Part shown: positions 26,761 through 34,690 of the stretch, piece after piece
Layout of the letters: each line of letters starts with the position of its first letter
How positions within the stretch are numbered: the first letter of the stretch is position 1
Source: Rhizobium sp. C4
Lineage (GTDB): Bacteria; Pseudomonadota; Alphaproteobacteria; Rhizobiales; Rhizobiaceae
Assembly (NCBI RefSeq): GCF_021026315.1
Contig: NZ_JAJNCX010000013.1
Coordinates: forward strand, 1 to 64,000
DNA: 64,000 bases
Direction: 5' to 3'
Made by a program: the position numbers and the translations under genes
Notes under the pieces: model-generated
The model's database searches: none
The model's input: only the letters and a program-made list of their open reading frames with translations
Told to the model about the DNA's origin: nothing

Positions 26761-28035
26761 TCAGTTCCCATGCCTTTCGAGCCAGCCTTCGATCACGGCT
26801 TCCAGCGCTTCGACCAGCGGAGCGTCATCGAGTTCCTCGATCACTTCCGCCACGAAAGCCTGCACCAGAAGTCCGCGCGCGCGTCTTTCCGGAATGCCGC
26901 GCGCCATCAGGTAATAGAGATGGTTGCGGTCGATATCGGCGACCGTCGCGCCATGGGCGCATTGCACGTCGTCGGCAAAGATTTCCAGCTCCGGCTTGGT
27001 CGAGAAATCGGCCTCTTCGGAAAGCAGCAGCGTGTTGCAGGCCATGCGCGCGTCGGTCTTCTGCGCGTCCGGGGCAACCCGGATCTGGCCCTGGAAGACG
27101 CCGCTCGCCTTGTCGAACACGACATTGCGGACGATCTCTGTCGACGTCGTTTCCGGCACGTCATGGCCGAGCGTCATGGTGACATCGGTGTGGCTTTCGC
27201 CGCCCAGCAGATTGACGACGCGGAAGGTGAAATCAGCACCCTCGCCCAGCGTCACGCCATGCACTTCCTGACGCACCAGCTTGCCGCCGGCATTCACGAT
27301 GAAGAGCTTGAGCTTGGCATCCTTTTCCAGCCGGAAATTGATCTGGCCGAAATGGGTGTCGGAAACGCCCTGCTCCTGCACGATGATCCAGCTGACCTCC
27401 GCACCCGACTTCAGCGTCAGTTCCGAAACGCTCGAAACGAGAGCTGCCGAAGCCCCGTTGCCCTGCTGGCGCTCAACGATCTGCGCCGATGCGCCGGCAC
27501 CGACCGTCACGACGAAACGTGCATGCGACTGGCCGCCGGAATGCAGGACCTGCAATTCGATCGGCTCGGCCAAGGCGGCACCATCGGCGACTGCAATTTC
27601 GAGACCGTCACGCAGGAAGCCGCCATTGATACGGCCAACCGCATCATCGTCACCGCGCGGCGACATGAGGAACGCGCCCGAACCGTCTGCCAGCATCGTT
27701 TCGATGCGGCGGACTGTCACTCCCTCGGCCTTCGCCTTGGCTGCGACCTTGCCGTTTTCCAGCGTGAAGACCGCGCTGCCGGAGATCAGCGGCGCAAGCG
27801 CTTCCACGTCACCATTGGCATTGGCCGGCACCTGACGCAGCAGATTGCGCAGGTCCGTATAATGCCAGGCCTCGACGCGGCGCGTCGGCAGGCCCCTGGT
27901 CTTGATATCGGTGATCAGGCGGTCGCGGGCAATCAGCACATCGCCATTGCCCGGCAGGTCGCCGACCTGTTCGGTATAAGCAGCGAGAAGAGCATTTTCC
28001 GCTTCCGTCAGCTTGATCTGGGGTTGAGCACTCAT
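26761..28035 (-). CDS. sufD: Fe-S cluster assembly protein SufD
   Basis: A 424-aa member of the SufB/SufD beta-helix family, part of the SufBC2D scaffold. PTRRVEAWHYTDLRNLL near the N-terminus and DVQCAHGATVADIDRNHLYY with RGIPERRARGLLVQAFV at the C-terminus are diagnostic. The ATG at 28035 has GAGGA 9 bases upstream. It starts 11 bases after the sufC stop, so the genes are tightly packed. Confidence 0.95.
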   Translation of the reverse strand: MSAQPQIKLTEAENALLAAYTEQVGDLPGNGDVLIARDRLITDIKTRGLPTRRVEAWHYTDLRNLLRQVPANANGDVEALAPLISGSAVFTLENGKVAAKAKAEGVTVRRIETMLADGSGAFLMSPRGDDDAVGRINGGFLRDGLEIAVADGAALAEPIELQVLHSGGQSHARFVVTVGAGASAQIVERQQGNGASAALVSSVSELTLKSGAEVSWIIVQEQGVSDTHFGQINFRLEKDAKLKLFIVNAGGKLVRQEVHGVTLGEGADFTFRVVNLLGGESHTDVTMTLGHDVPETTSTEIVRNVVFDKASGVFQGQIRVAPDAQKTDARMACNTLLLSEEADFSTKPELEIFADDVQCAHGATVADIDRNHLYYLMARGIPERRARGLLVQAFVAEVIEELDDAPLVEALEAVIEGWLERHGN

Positions 28036-28046
28036 TGATCTGATCC

Positions 28047-28802
28047 TCAAGCCGCAGCTTCGATCACGTCGGCATAGCCGTTGGCTTCCAGTTCAAGCGC
28101 AAGCGACTTGTCACCCGACTTGATGATCTGGCCCTTGTAGAGAACGTGAACCGTATCCGGCACGATATGTTCCAGCAGGCGCTGATAGTGCGTGATGACG
28201 ATGACGGCGCGGTCCGGCGAACGCAGCGCGTTCACACCATCGGACACGATCTTCAGCGCGTCGATGTCGAGGCCGGAATCGGTCTCGTCGAGAATGCAAA
28301 GCTTCGGCTCAAGGAGCGCCATCTGCAGGATCTCGGCGCGCTTCTTCTCACCACCGGAGAAGCCGACATTGAGCGGACGGCGCAGCATTTCCGGCGCGAT
28401 TTTCAGATGCGCTGCCGCATCCTTGACCCGCTTCATGAAGTCCGGTGTCGTCAATTCGGCTTCGCCGCGCTGCTTGCGCTGCTCGTTGAGAGCCACTTTC
28501 AGGAACTGCATCGTGGCCACACCCGGAATTTCGACCGGATACTGGAAGGCAAGGAAAATGCCCTTGGCGGCGCGCTCGGCCGGATCGAGCTCCAGAATGC
28601 TCTCGCCGTTATAAAGGATATCGCCCTCGGTGACTTCATAGTCCTCGCGACCCGACAGGATATAGGACAGCGTCGACTTGCCCGACCCGTTCGGACCCAT
28701 GATGGCGGCCACTTCGCCGGCCTTCACGGTGAGGTTCAAGCCACGAATGATCTCGGTGCCATCCTCGGCGATCCGCGCATGAAGGTTTCTGATCTCAAGC
28801 AT
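28047..28802 (-). CDS. sufC: Fe-S cluster assembly ATPase SufC
   Basis: A 251-aa ABC-type ATPase of the SufBCD complex. Walker A GPNGSGKST near residue 36, Q-loop FLAFQYPVEIPGV, signature VGFSGGEKKRAEILQ, Walker B LCILDETDSGLDIDAL (the Suf-specific variant), and ITHYQRLLEHI as H-loop. Start ATG 28802. The 160 bp between it and the small membrane protein gene upstream show no further ORF. Confidence 0.97.
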   Translation of the reverse strand: MLEIRNLHARIAEDGTEIIRGLNLTVKAGEVAAIMGPNGSGKSTLSYILSGREDYEVTEGDILYNGESILELDPAERAAKGIFLAFQYPVEIPGVATMQFLKVALNEQRKQRGEAELTTPDFMKRVKDAAAHLKIAPEMLRRPLNVGFSGGEKKRAEILQMALLEPKLCILDETDSGLDIDALKIVSDGVNALRSPDRAVIVITHYQRLLEHIVPDTVHVLYKGQIIKSGDKSLALELEANGYADVIEAAA

Positions 28803-28962
28803 CGTATTTCTTCCTGTTCATCGGGCGGATCAAAGGCCGCCTGGACATTATCAGCGCGCCATTCGGCGCTCTTCAATTTCGTCATCCTCTGGCTATCCCA
28901 GAGGGTCTCAAGCGTTAGATGTAGTTACAGCCCTGCACCATTCAGGCCTGCTTGCGACGGCG

Positions 28963-29127
28963 TTAGGCGTCTAAATCGGATTGAGACTTTTTCTTTTCCT
29001 CAATCAGATGCATCGCGACAAATTCCGCAGCTTTGTCCTTCATATCTTTTTCTGCTTTGCGGTAGCCAAGGTACTTACCGACAAAATAAAACGCCATGAA
29101 GCTGCAGGCCAAAAGAAGGATTTTCAC
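28963..29127 (-). CDS. 54-aa single-pass membrane protein inside the suf operon
   Basis: Minus-strand frame from GTG 29125-29127 to TAA 28963-28965. The GTG overlaps the sufB stop as GTGA, the classic translational-coupling arrangement. The product begins with a hydrophobic helix ([20 protein letters not shown], residues 3-22) and then a highly charged amphipathic tail rich in Lys and Glu ([23 protein letters not shown]). Size, topology and coupling argue for a real gene. Its AT-leaning codons differ from sufB and sufC. I know no named family; it could tether or regulate the SufBCD machinery at the membrane, which is conjecture. Confidence 0.7.
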   Translation of the reverse strand: MKILLLACSFMAFYFVGKYLGYRKAEKDMKDKAAEFVAMHLIEEKKKSQSDLDA

Positions 29128-30593
29128 CCCACGCTACCCTCAAGCGAAATCCCGATCAGCTTCTGCGCTTCGACCGCAAATTCCATCGGCAGTTCCTGGA
29201 TGACGTCCTTCACGAACCCGTTGACGATCAGCGCAATCGCTGCCTCTTCCGGAATGCCGCGGGCGAGGCAGTAGAAGAGCTGGTCTTCGGAGATCTTCGA
29301 GGTGGTCGCCTCATGTTCCAGCTGCGCCGACGCGTTCTTCGCCTCGATGTAGGGCACGGTATGCGCGCCGCACTTGTCGCCGATCAGCAACGAGTCGCAT
29401 TGGGTGAAGTTGCGGGCGTTGTCCGCCCGGCGGTTGATCGCCACCTGGCCGCGATAGGTGTTCTGCGAGAAGCCGGCCGAGATGCCCTTGGAGATGATGC
29501 GGCTCGACGTGTTCTTGCCGAGATGGATCATCTTGGTGCCTGAATCGACCTGCTGATGGCCGTTCGACACGGCAATCGAGTAGAACTCGCCGCGCGAGCC
29601 GTCGCCACGCAGGATGCAGGACGGATATTTCCAGGTGATCGCCGAACCGGTCTCGACCTGCGTCCAGGAGATCTTGGAATTCTTGCCCCGGCAATCGCCG
29701 CGCTTGGTGACGAAATTGTAGATGCCGCCCTTGCCGTCCTTGTCGCCCGGATACCAGTTCTGGACGGTGGAATACTTGATCTCGGCGTCATCCATCGCGA
29801 TCAGCTCGACGACAGCCGCATGCAGCTGGTTTTCGTCGCGCTGCGGTGCGGTGCAGCCTTCGAGATAGGAGACGTAAGCCCCTTCTTCGGCAATGATCAG
29901 CGTGCGCTCGAACTGGCCCGTATTCTTCTCGTTGATACGGAAATAGGTCGACAGTTCCATCGGGCAACGAACGCCCTTCGGGACATAGACGAAGGACCCG
30001 TCCGTAAAGACGGCGCAATTCAGCGTCGCATAATAATTGTCCGTCACCGGGACAACGGAGGCCAGATACTTCTTGATCAGATCCGGATGCTCGCGGATAG
30101 CTTCCGAGATCGACATGAAGATGACGCCGGCCTTGGACAGCTCTTCCTTGAAGGTCGTGACAACCGAAACGCTATCAAACACCGCATCCACGGCGATGCG
30201 CGACGGCTTCACGCCGGCCAGGATTTCCTGTTCCTTCAGCGGAATGCCGAGCTTTTCATAGGTCTTGAGCAGTTCCGGATCGACCTCGTCCAGAGACTTC
30301 GGGCCGGAGGCCGATTTCGGCGCGGAATAGTAATAGATGTCGTTGAAGTCGATCTTCGGATAGTTGACGCGCGCCCAGGTCGGCTCTTCCATCGTCAGCC
30401 AGCGACGATAGGCCTCCAGACGCCATTCCAGCATCCATTCCGGCTCCTGCTTCTTGGCAGAAATGAAACGCACGATATCTTCCGACAGGCCCTTGGGCGC
30501 GCGGTCGGATTCGATCGTTGTCTCGAAGCCATATTTATACTGGTCCACGTCGATCTTGCGGACCTGGTCAATGGTTTCCTGAACGGCGACCAT
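29124..30593 (-). CDS. sufB: Fe-S cluster assembly protein SufB
   Basis: A 489-aa scaffold subunit on which clusters are built with SufC and Suf[74 protein letters not shown] and [18 protein letters not shown] are strongly conserved SufB segments. The ATG at 30593 has GGAG 6 bases ahead; the TTG at 30605 is rejected. Between it and the cysteine desulfurase gene are 131 bp with no ORF. Confidence 0.97.
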   Translation of the reverse strand: MVAVQETIDQVRKIDVDQYKYGFETTIESDRAPKGLSEDIVRFISAKKQEPEWMLEWRLEAYRRWLTMEEPTWARVNYPKIDFNDIYYYSAPKSASGPKSLDEVDPELLKTYEKLGIPLKEQEILAGVKPSRIAVDAVFDSVSVVTTFKEELSKAGVIFMSISEAIREHPDLIKKYLASVVPVTDNYYATLNCAVFTDGSFVYVPKGVRCPMELSTYFRINEKNTGQFERTLIIAEEGAYVSYLEGCTAPQRDENQLHAAVVELIAMDDAEIKYSTVQNWYPGDKDGKGGIYNFVTKRGDCRGKNSKISWTQVETGSAITWKYPSCILRGDGSRGEFYSIAVSNGHQQVDSGTKMIHLGKNTSSRIISKGISAGFSQNTYRGQVAINRRADNARNFTQCDSLLIGDKCGAHTVPYIEAKNASAQLEHEATTSKISEDQLFYCLARGIPEEAAIALIVNGFVKDVIQELPMEFAVEAQKLIGISLEGSVG

Positions 30594-30724
30594 AGTGTGC
30601 TCCAATCTCGCCGGCTCAAGAACCGGCAGCTTGTCATCTTCATCTGTTGGCCGGAGCTTTTGCAGCGATTGCAGCGGCTCCGCAAGGAAAATTGCTTTTC
30701 CTCAAGTCTTATCTTGGCATCATC

Positions 30725-31891
30725 TCAAGCGGCAGCGCCCTGCCGATTGAGCCGCACCAGAAGCCGTTCAAAGGCGGCAATGGCGTGGTCGATATCGTCT
30801 TCGCTCGTTTCCGGCCCGATGGAGGCGCGCAGCGCCCCGAGCTTCGGGTCAAAACCCATCGCGGCAAGCACATGGCTCTCGCCCACCTTGCCGGACGAAC
30901 AGGCCGAACCTGCCGAAAGCGCGATCCCTTCAAGATCAAACGCAATCTGCCCGGTCTCGGATTTCAGCCCCGGCACGGAAAAGAAGGATGTATTGGGCAG
31001 TCTCAGGATGTCCGCACCGTGGATGATGATATCCGGGCAGATGCGCCGCATCGCGCTTTCCAGCCGGTCTCTCTTGATTTGGAGGTTTTCGGCCCGCGCT
31101 TCAAGGTTTTGCGCCTGTATTTCCGCCGCAGAACCAAAGCCGGCAATGGCCGCAATATTCTCTGTCCCCGCCCGATGGCCCTTTTCATGGCCGCCGCCGC
31201 GGAGCAGTGGCGCCGGCATCATCGCCTCGCCGCGCGAGATCAGCGCGCCCGCACCTTTCGGTCCACCAATCTTGTGGGCGGAGAGGATCAGGAAATCCGC
31301 GCCGATCGCGTCGATCGACAATGGCACACGCCCCGCCGCCTGAACGGCATCGCAGACAAAGATGCCACCGGCTTTCCGCGTCAGCGCCGCAACTTGCGCC
31401 GCCGGCTGAAGAATGCCCGTCTCATTATTGGCGAGCATGACCGCAACCATGGGCAGCCCAGCCGCCATGTCATGCGCGGCAAGCAGCACGCCCAGCGCAT
31501 CGAGATCGACAACACCCGCAGCCGTCACCGGAATTTCGACGACATCAGCCTTGGCAAACCGCCCACCCTCGCGAAGGGCGGGATGTTCGATAGCCGAAAC
31601 ATACAATTTTGAAACTTTCAGCGCCGAACGCCCCATGCGGAAATCCGGCGTCAGCACGAGATTGGCCGCTTCCGTCGCACCCGACGTGAAGACGACATGC
31701 GCGGGCTTCGTGCCGACAAGGGCTGCCACCTTGTCTCGCGCCCGGTCAATCACCGCGCGCGCCGCGCGCCCCTCGACATGGACGGAGGAAGCATTGCCCG
31801 GCAGCGACAGAGCGGACAGCATGGCCTCACGCGCTTCGGCAAGAAGCGGCGCGGTCGCATTCCAGTCCAGATATGTGCGCTTTCCAGCCAT
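30725..31891 (-). CDS. NifS/IscS-type cysteine desulfurase heading the suf operon
   Basis: A 388-aa group I cysteine desulfurase. YLDWNATAPLLAEAREAM, FTSGATEAANL, HPALREG, LANNETGILQP, PLP lysine in LSAHKIGGPKGAGAL, and active-site Cys in LSAGSACSSGKVGESHVL. It corresponds by position and subfamily to sufS2 of the rhizobial sufS2BCDS1XA operon. The ATG at 31891 is chosen because the family sequence starts there; its ribosome binding site is weak, and the frame remains open to 31951. First gene of the leftward operon; the promoter lies about 130 bp upstream under a palindrome. Confidence 0.92.
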   Translation of the reverse strand: MAGKRTYLDWNATAPLLAEAREAMLSALSLPGNASSVHVEGRAARAVIDRARDKVAALVGTKPAHVVFTSGATEAANLVLTPDFRMGRSALKVSKLYVSAIEHPALREGGRFAKADVVEIPVTAAGVVDLDALGVLLAAHDMAAGLPMVAVMLANNETGILQPAAQVAALTRKAGGIFVCDAVQAAGRVPLSIDAIGADFLILSAHKIGGPKGAGALISRGEAMMPAPLLRGGGHEKGHRAGTENIAAIAGFGSAAEIQAQNLEARAENLQIKRDRLESAMRRICPDIIIHGADILRLPNTSFFSVPGLKSETGQIAFDLEGIALSAGSACSSGKVGESHVLAAMGFDPKLGALRASIGPETSEDDIDHAIAAFERLLVRLNRQGAAA

Positions 31892-32012
31892 CACTTGCCG
31901 TGTCTTTCGCCAGCCTCGATGCATGGCGCATTTTTCTTGAAATTTCAGCATCGCATGCCGTAAGAGACATGCCCATCAGGAAAGCGGGCCCGCGCCCGGC
32001 TTTTTCGAATGG

Positions 32013-32031
32013 TTCTAAACTAGGTTTAGAA
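32013..32031. promoter_or_regulatory. perfect 8-bp inverted repeat, candidate iron/Fe-S operator
   Basis: TTCTAAAC-TAG-GTTTAGAA. It lies between the divergent cysteine desulfurase gene and the hydrolase gene and covers the predicted -10 box of the leftward suf promoter. The half-sites share TTTAGAA/TTCTAAA words with the ICE sites bound by Irr in rhizobia, although their order is inverted here. Rhizobial suf operons are known to be controlled by Irr and RirA; which protein binds this site is inference. Confidence 0.6.
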
Positions 32032-32051
32032 AAGCTGACTTGTTTCGTCAA
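32023..32051 (-). promoter_or_regulatory. predicted sigma-70 promoter of the suf operon
   Basis: On the minus strand TTGACG (32046-32051), a 17-base spacer, and TAAACC (32023-32028). The -35 box is close to consensus; the -10 box is weak and sits inside the palindrome at 32013-32031. Expected leader to the desulfurase ATG is roughly 120 nt. Confidence 0.5.
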
Positions 32052-32102
32052 GTACTAACACGTCCTTTTCCCGGTTAGAACCGGCAACAGACCGGAGAAA
32101 AA

Positions 32103-32780
32103 ATGCCCGAAATTATTTTCAATGGCCCGGCCGGCCGTCTTGAAGGTCGCTACCAGCCGTCCAAGGAAAAGAACGCGCCGATCGCCATCATCCTGCATCC
32201 GCATCCGCAGTTCGGCGGCACGATGAACAACCAGATCGTCTACCAGCTCTTCTACATGTTCCAGAAGCGCGGTTTCACGACGCTCCGCTTCAACTTCCGC
32301 GGCATCGGGCGCAGCCAGGGCGAATTCGACCACGGCGCCGGCGAACTGTCCGACGCGGCCTCCGCGCTCGACTGGGTACAGTCCATGCACACCGATTCGA
32401 AGAACTGCTGGGTTGCCGGCTATTCCTTCGGTGCCTGGATCGGCATGCAGCTTCTGATGCGCCGCCCGGAAATCGAAGGCTTCATCTCGGTCTCCCCGCA
32501 GCCGAACATCTATGACTTCTCCTTCCTCGCGCCCTGCCCGTCCTCCGGCCTGATCGTCTCCGGCGACAGCGACCGCGTGGCCCCGGAAAAGGACGTCACC
32601 GGCCTGGTCGACAAGCTGAAGGCCCAGAAGGGCATTCTCATCACCCACAAGACCATCCCCGGCGCCAACCACTTCTTCTCCAACCAGATGGAACCGCTGA
32701 TGGCCGAATGCGAGGACTACCTCGACCGTCGGCTGGCCGGCGACCTGGTCCCGGAACCTGCCGCCAAGCGCATCCGGTGA
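32103..32780 (+). CDS. alpha/beta hydrolase
   Basis: A 225-aa protein of the small alpha/beta hydrolase family (COG2945 type). IAIILHPHPQFGGTMNNQIV (oxyanion region), TTLRFNFRGIGRSQGEFDHG, nucleophile elbow GYSFGAW with Ser108, an Asp in VSGDSDRVAP and a His in IPGANHFFSN complete the catalytic triad. GGAG precedes the ATG. It is divergent from the suf operon and its promoter region contains the palindromic operator, so it may share iron-dependent control. Substrate unknown. Confidence 0.9.
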   Translation: MPEIIFNGPAGRLEGRYQPSKEKNAPIAIILHPHPQFGGTMNNQIVYQLFYMFQKRGFTTLRFNFRGIGRSQGEFDHGAGELSDAASALDWVQSMHTDSKNCWVAGYSFGAWIGMQLLMRRPEIEGFISVSPQPNIYDFSFLAPCPSSGLIVSGDSDRVAPEKDVTGLVDKLKAQKGILITHKTIPGANHFFSNQMEPLMAECEDYLDRRLAGDLVPEPAAKRIR

Positions 32781-32786
32781 TGTAAA

Positions 32787-33209
32787 ATGCGGATCGTGGT
32801 CGATACAAACGTCTTTATCGGCGCTTGCATCGGCCGCGGTCCTGCCTCGCAGGTCATCGAGTCCTGCCTGCTGGAGAAATTCACTCCTCAGCTCAGTCCT
32901 ACTCTGCTTCTCGAATACACAGACGTTTTGGGCAGAGAGGCAATCTTCAAAAATGCGCGTCTGGATTTTGAACAGCGGCGCAAGTTGTTACTGGCTTTTT
33001 CCGTTGCGTGCGAATGGCGACAAGTCTACTTTAGATGGCGGCCCAATTTGCGTGATGAAGCCGACAATCACCTTGTTGAATTGGCAATCTCATCCAACGC
33101 GTCTATAATAGTGACCGAAAACTTGCGGGATTTCGCGTTTCAGGATCTCAGATTTCCGCAGATCAGGGTCCTCAACTCGAGAGATTTTCTGGAGTTCGTT
33201 AAGCGATGA
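32787..33209 (+). CDS. PIN-domain toxin (putative toxin-antitoxin nuclease)
   Basis: A 140-aa PIN-fold RNase candidate of the COG1569 type. Acidic residues of the active site are visible: D6 in IVVDTNVFIG, an acidic residue in LLLEYTDVL, Asp in LRDEADNHLVELA and TENLRDF near the C-terminus. It follows the hydrolase stop by 6 bases and overlaps the antitoxin gene by ATGA. Codon use includes TTA, ATA and AGA, and GC is lower than in the neighbours, which suggests horizontal acquisition. The toxin gene comes first, opposite to the usual vapBC order. Confidence 0.85.
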   Translation: MRIVVDTNVFIGACIGRGPASQVIESCLLEKFTPQLSPTLLLEYTDVLGREAIFKNARLDFEQRRKLLLAFSVACEWRQVYFRWRPNLRDEADNHLVELAISSNASIIVTENLRDFAFQDLRFPQIRVLNSRDFLEFVKR

Positions 33210-33412
33210 ATGCAATCACCGTAAAAGTCTCGCCGGATGTAGAGGAAAAGCTGAAGGCGCTCGCAGTCCTGAGAGGCGTTGATGTGAGTGAACTCATCGA
33301 GGAGGCGACCAGTCAAATGGCCGCCGACTACGATGCCTATAAGCTGTTCCGCGAAATGCAGGAGGAAGGCCGAGGCCTCAAGGAAGAAGCCCTCGCGCTC
33401 CTGCGCAAATAA
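33206..33412 (+). CDS. antitoxin of the PIN toxin (ribbon-helix-helix type)
   Basis: A 68-aa protein beginning MNAITVKVSPDVEEKLKALA with GVDVSELIEEATSQMA, the strand-helix-helix pattern of RHH/CopG-like DNA-binding antitoxins. The C-terminal half is charged and probably binds the toxin. Starts inside the toxin stop codon (ATGA), ensuring coupled synthesis. Confidence 0.8.
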   Translation: MNAITVKVSPDVEEKLKALAVLRGVDVSELIEEATSQMAADYDAYKLFREMQEEGRGLKEEALALLRK

Positions 33413-33502
33413 CCTCCACCACCACCCCACATTGACAAACCCCGCCCCTCTTGCTCTGATCGATCTTCCTTTTACGTCTTCGTCAATCAGGCGCGTCAGG
33501 CG

Positions 33503-34354
33503 ATGTCCGCACCCTTCCGTTTCGATGCCATCGGATTTGCCGGTGGTGGCAATCGCTGTTACTGGCAATCCGGCTTCTGGGAAGCCTTTGCAGGCCTCCA
33601 TCCGCAGCGCCCCGACTATTACGTGACAGTCTCGGCCGGCGCCTATCACTGCGCGATGAACCTTGCCGGCAAGGCCCGACAGATACGCGAGGCGGCGATT
33701 GCTTTTGCGGAAGAAGGCCGTGCGGATGTTGTCTGGAAGAATCTCGTCTTCGGTCGGTCGCCCTTCGTCGTCGGCGGACTGTTCGAAGAGTTCCTGGGTA
33801 CAATGTTCAACGACGGCGATCTGGAGACGCTGCGCGGCCAGCCGCCGATCTTCATGCAGGTCTCGCGCCCGCCGCCGCTCCTGCCCTCGGCGATTGCCGC
33901 GCTCGGATCGATTGCCGCCTACCAGCTCGAAAAGCGCATCACCGGCGGAGCCTATTCCAAGGCCGGACGCTATCTCGGCCTATCGCCGGCCTGGATCTCC
34001 ACCTACGACATGCAGACCACAAGCGACCTGATCGATGGCATTCTGGCCACCGCCTCCGTGCCGCCCTTCATGCGCGTCGGCCGAATCCATGGCCGGCCCT
34101 GCCTTGATGGCGGACTGGTCGACAATCCGCCGCTCCTGATGCTGGAAGAGACCGAAGACGAAGGCGGCCGCACCCTGCTGCTCACCACCCGACACGGCCG
34201 CGTACCGCCCGCAACGCCCAACCGCACGGTCGTCAGCCCCTCCGAGCCGATCACCGTCAACAACTTCACCATCCGCGATCCCAACGGCCTGCGCCGCGCC
34301 TATGAGATCGGTTTGAAGGATGGCGAGCGGTTCGCAAAGACGCGGCAGGCCTGA
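33503..34354 (+). CDS. patatin-like phospholipase family protein
   Basis: A 283-aa protein. The N-terminal FAGGGNRCYWQSGFWEAF carries the glycine-rich oxyanion element (residues 13-17), Ser44 lies in VTVSAGAYH and Asp202 in CLDGGLVDNPP, giving the patatin Ser-Asp dyad. The nucleophile elbow reads V-S-A-G instead of G-x-S-x-G, since the first Gly is replaced by Thr/Val. No signal peptide or membrane helix. Probably a cytosolic acyl hydrolase; specific lipid unknown. Confidence 0.85.
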   Translation: MSAPFRFDAIGFAGGGNRCYWQSGFWEAFAGLHPQRPDYYVTVSAGAYHCAMNLAGKARQIREAAIAFAEEGRADVVWKNLVFGRSPFVVGGLFEEFLGTMFNDGDLETLRGQPPIFMQVSRPPPLLPSAIAALGSIAAYQLEKRITGGAYSKAGRYLGLSPAWISTYDMQTTSDLIDGILATASVPPFMRVGRIHGRPCLDGGLVDNPPLLMLEETEDEGGRTLLLTTRHGRVPPATPNRTVVSPSEPITVNNFTIRDPNGLRRAYEIGLKDGERFAKTRQA

Positions 34355-34690
34355 AAGCATTGTCACAACCAGGCAAACGGCTTACGCAGAGTCCGATTTC
34401 CCTTTTTGTTTTCAAGTGGATGTCCGAATTAATGTAGCACCCCATTTAAACCTATGGGCGAATCTACCAAGTATTCCTCGTCGAAATTTTTAAGGACACA
34501 TCGCATGTAACCGCTGTTTGCAGCACGCCTTTGGCCCTTTAGGTGCCCGAAGGCAAAGTCCGGCCGCCCGGCCGGAAACACATGTAGAAATTTCAATACC
34601 TTACGCCCGCCTGCACCTTTCCTTCGCTCTCCGCCCGCTTTCAAGCGGCGGCGAAGCCGTGCCTGCGCGCCTTCATTCGAGAGGAACTCG
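34355..34690. other. gene-free region between patatin and flotillin genes
   Basis: About 335 bases. It includes a small perfect hairpin TCCGGCC-GCCC-GGCCGGA at 34559-34576. A 71-codon minus-strand frame at 34429-34644 has no ribosome binding site or recognisable sequence. The flotillin promoter is probably here; no clear -35/-10 pair is seen. Confidence 0.45.

Noticed and set aside
34429-34644. 71-codon minus-strand frame between patatin and flotillin genes
   Set aside because: No ribosome binding site, no recognisable motif, and the region contains a palindrome; more likely non-coding.
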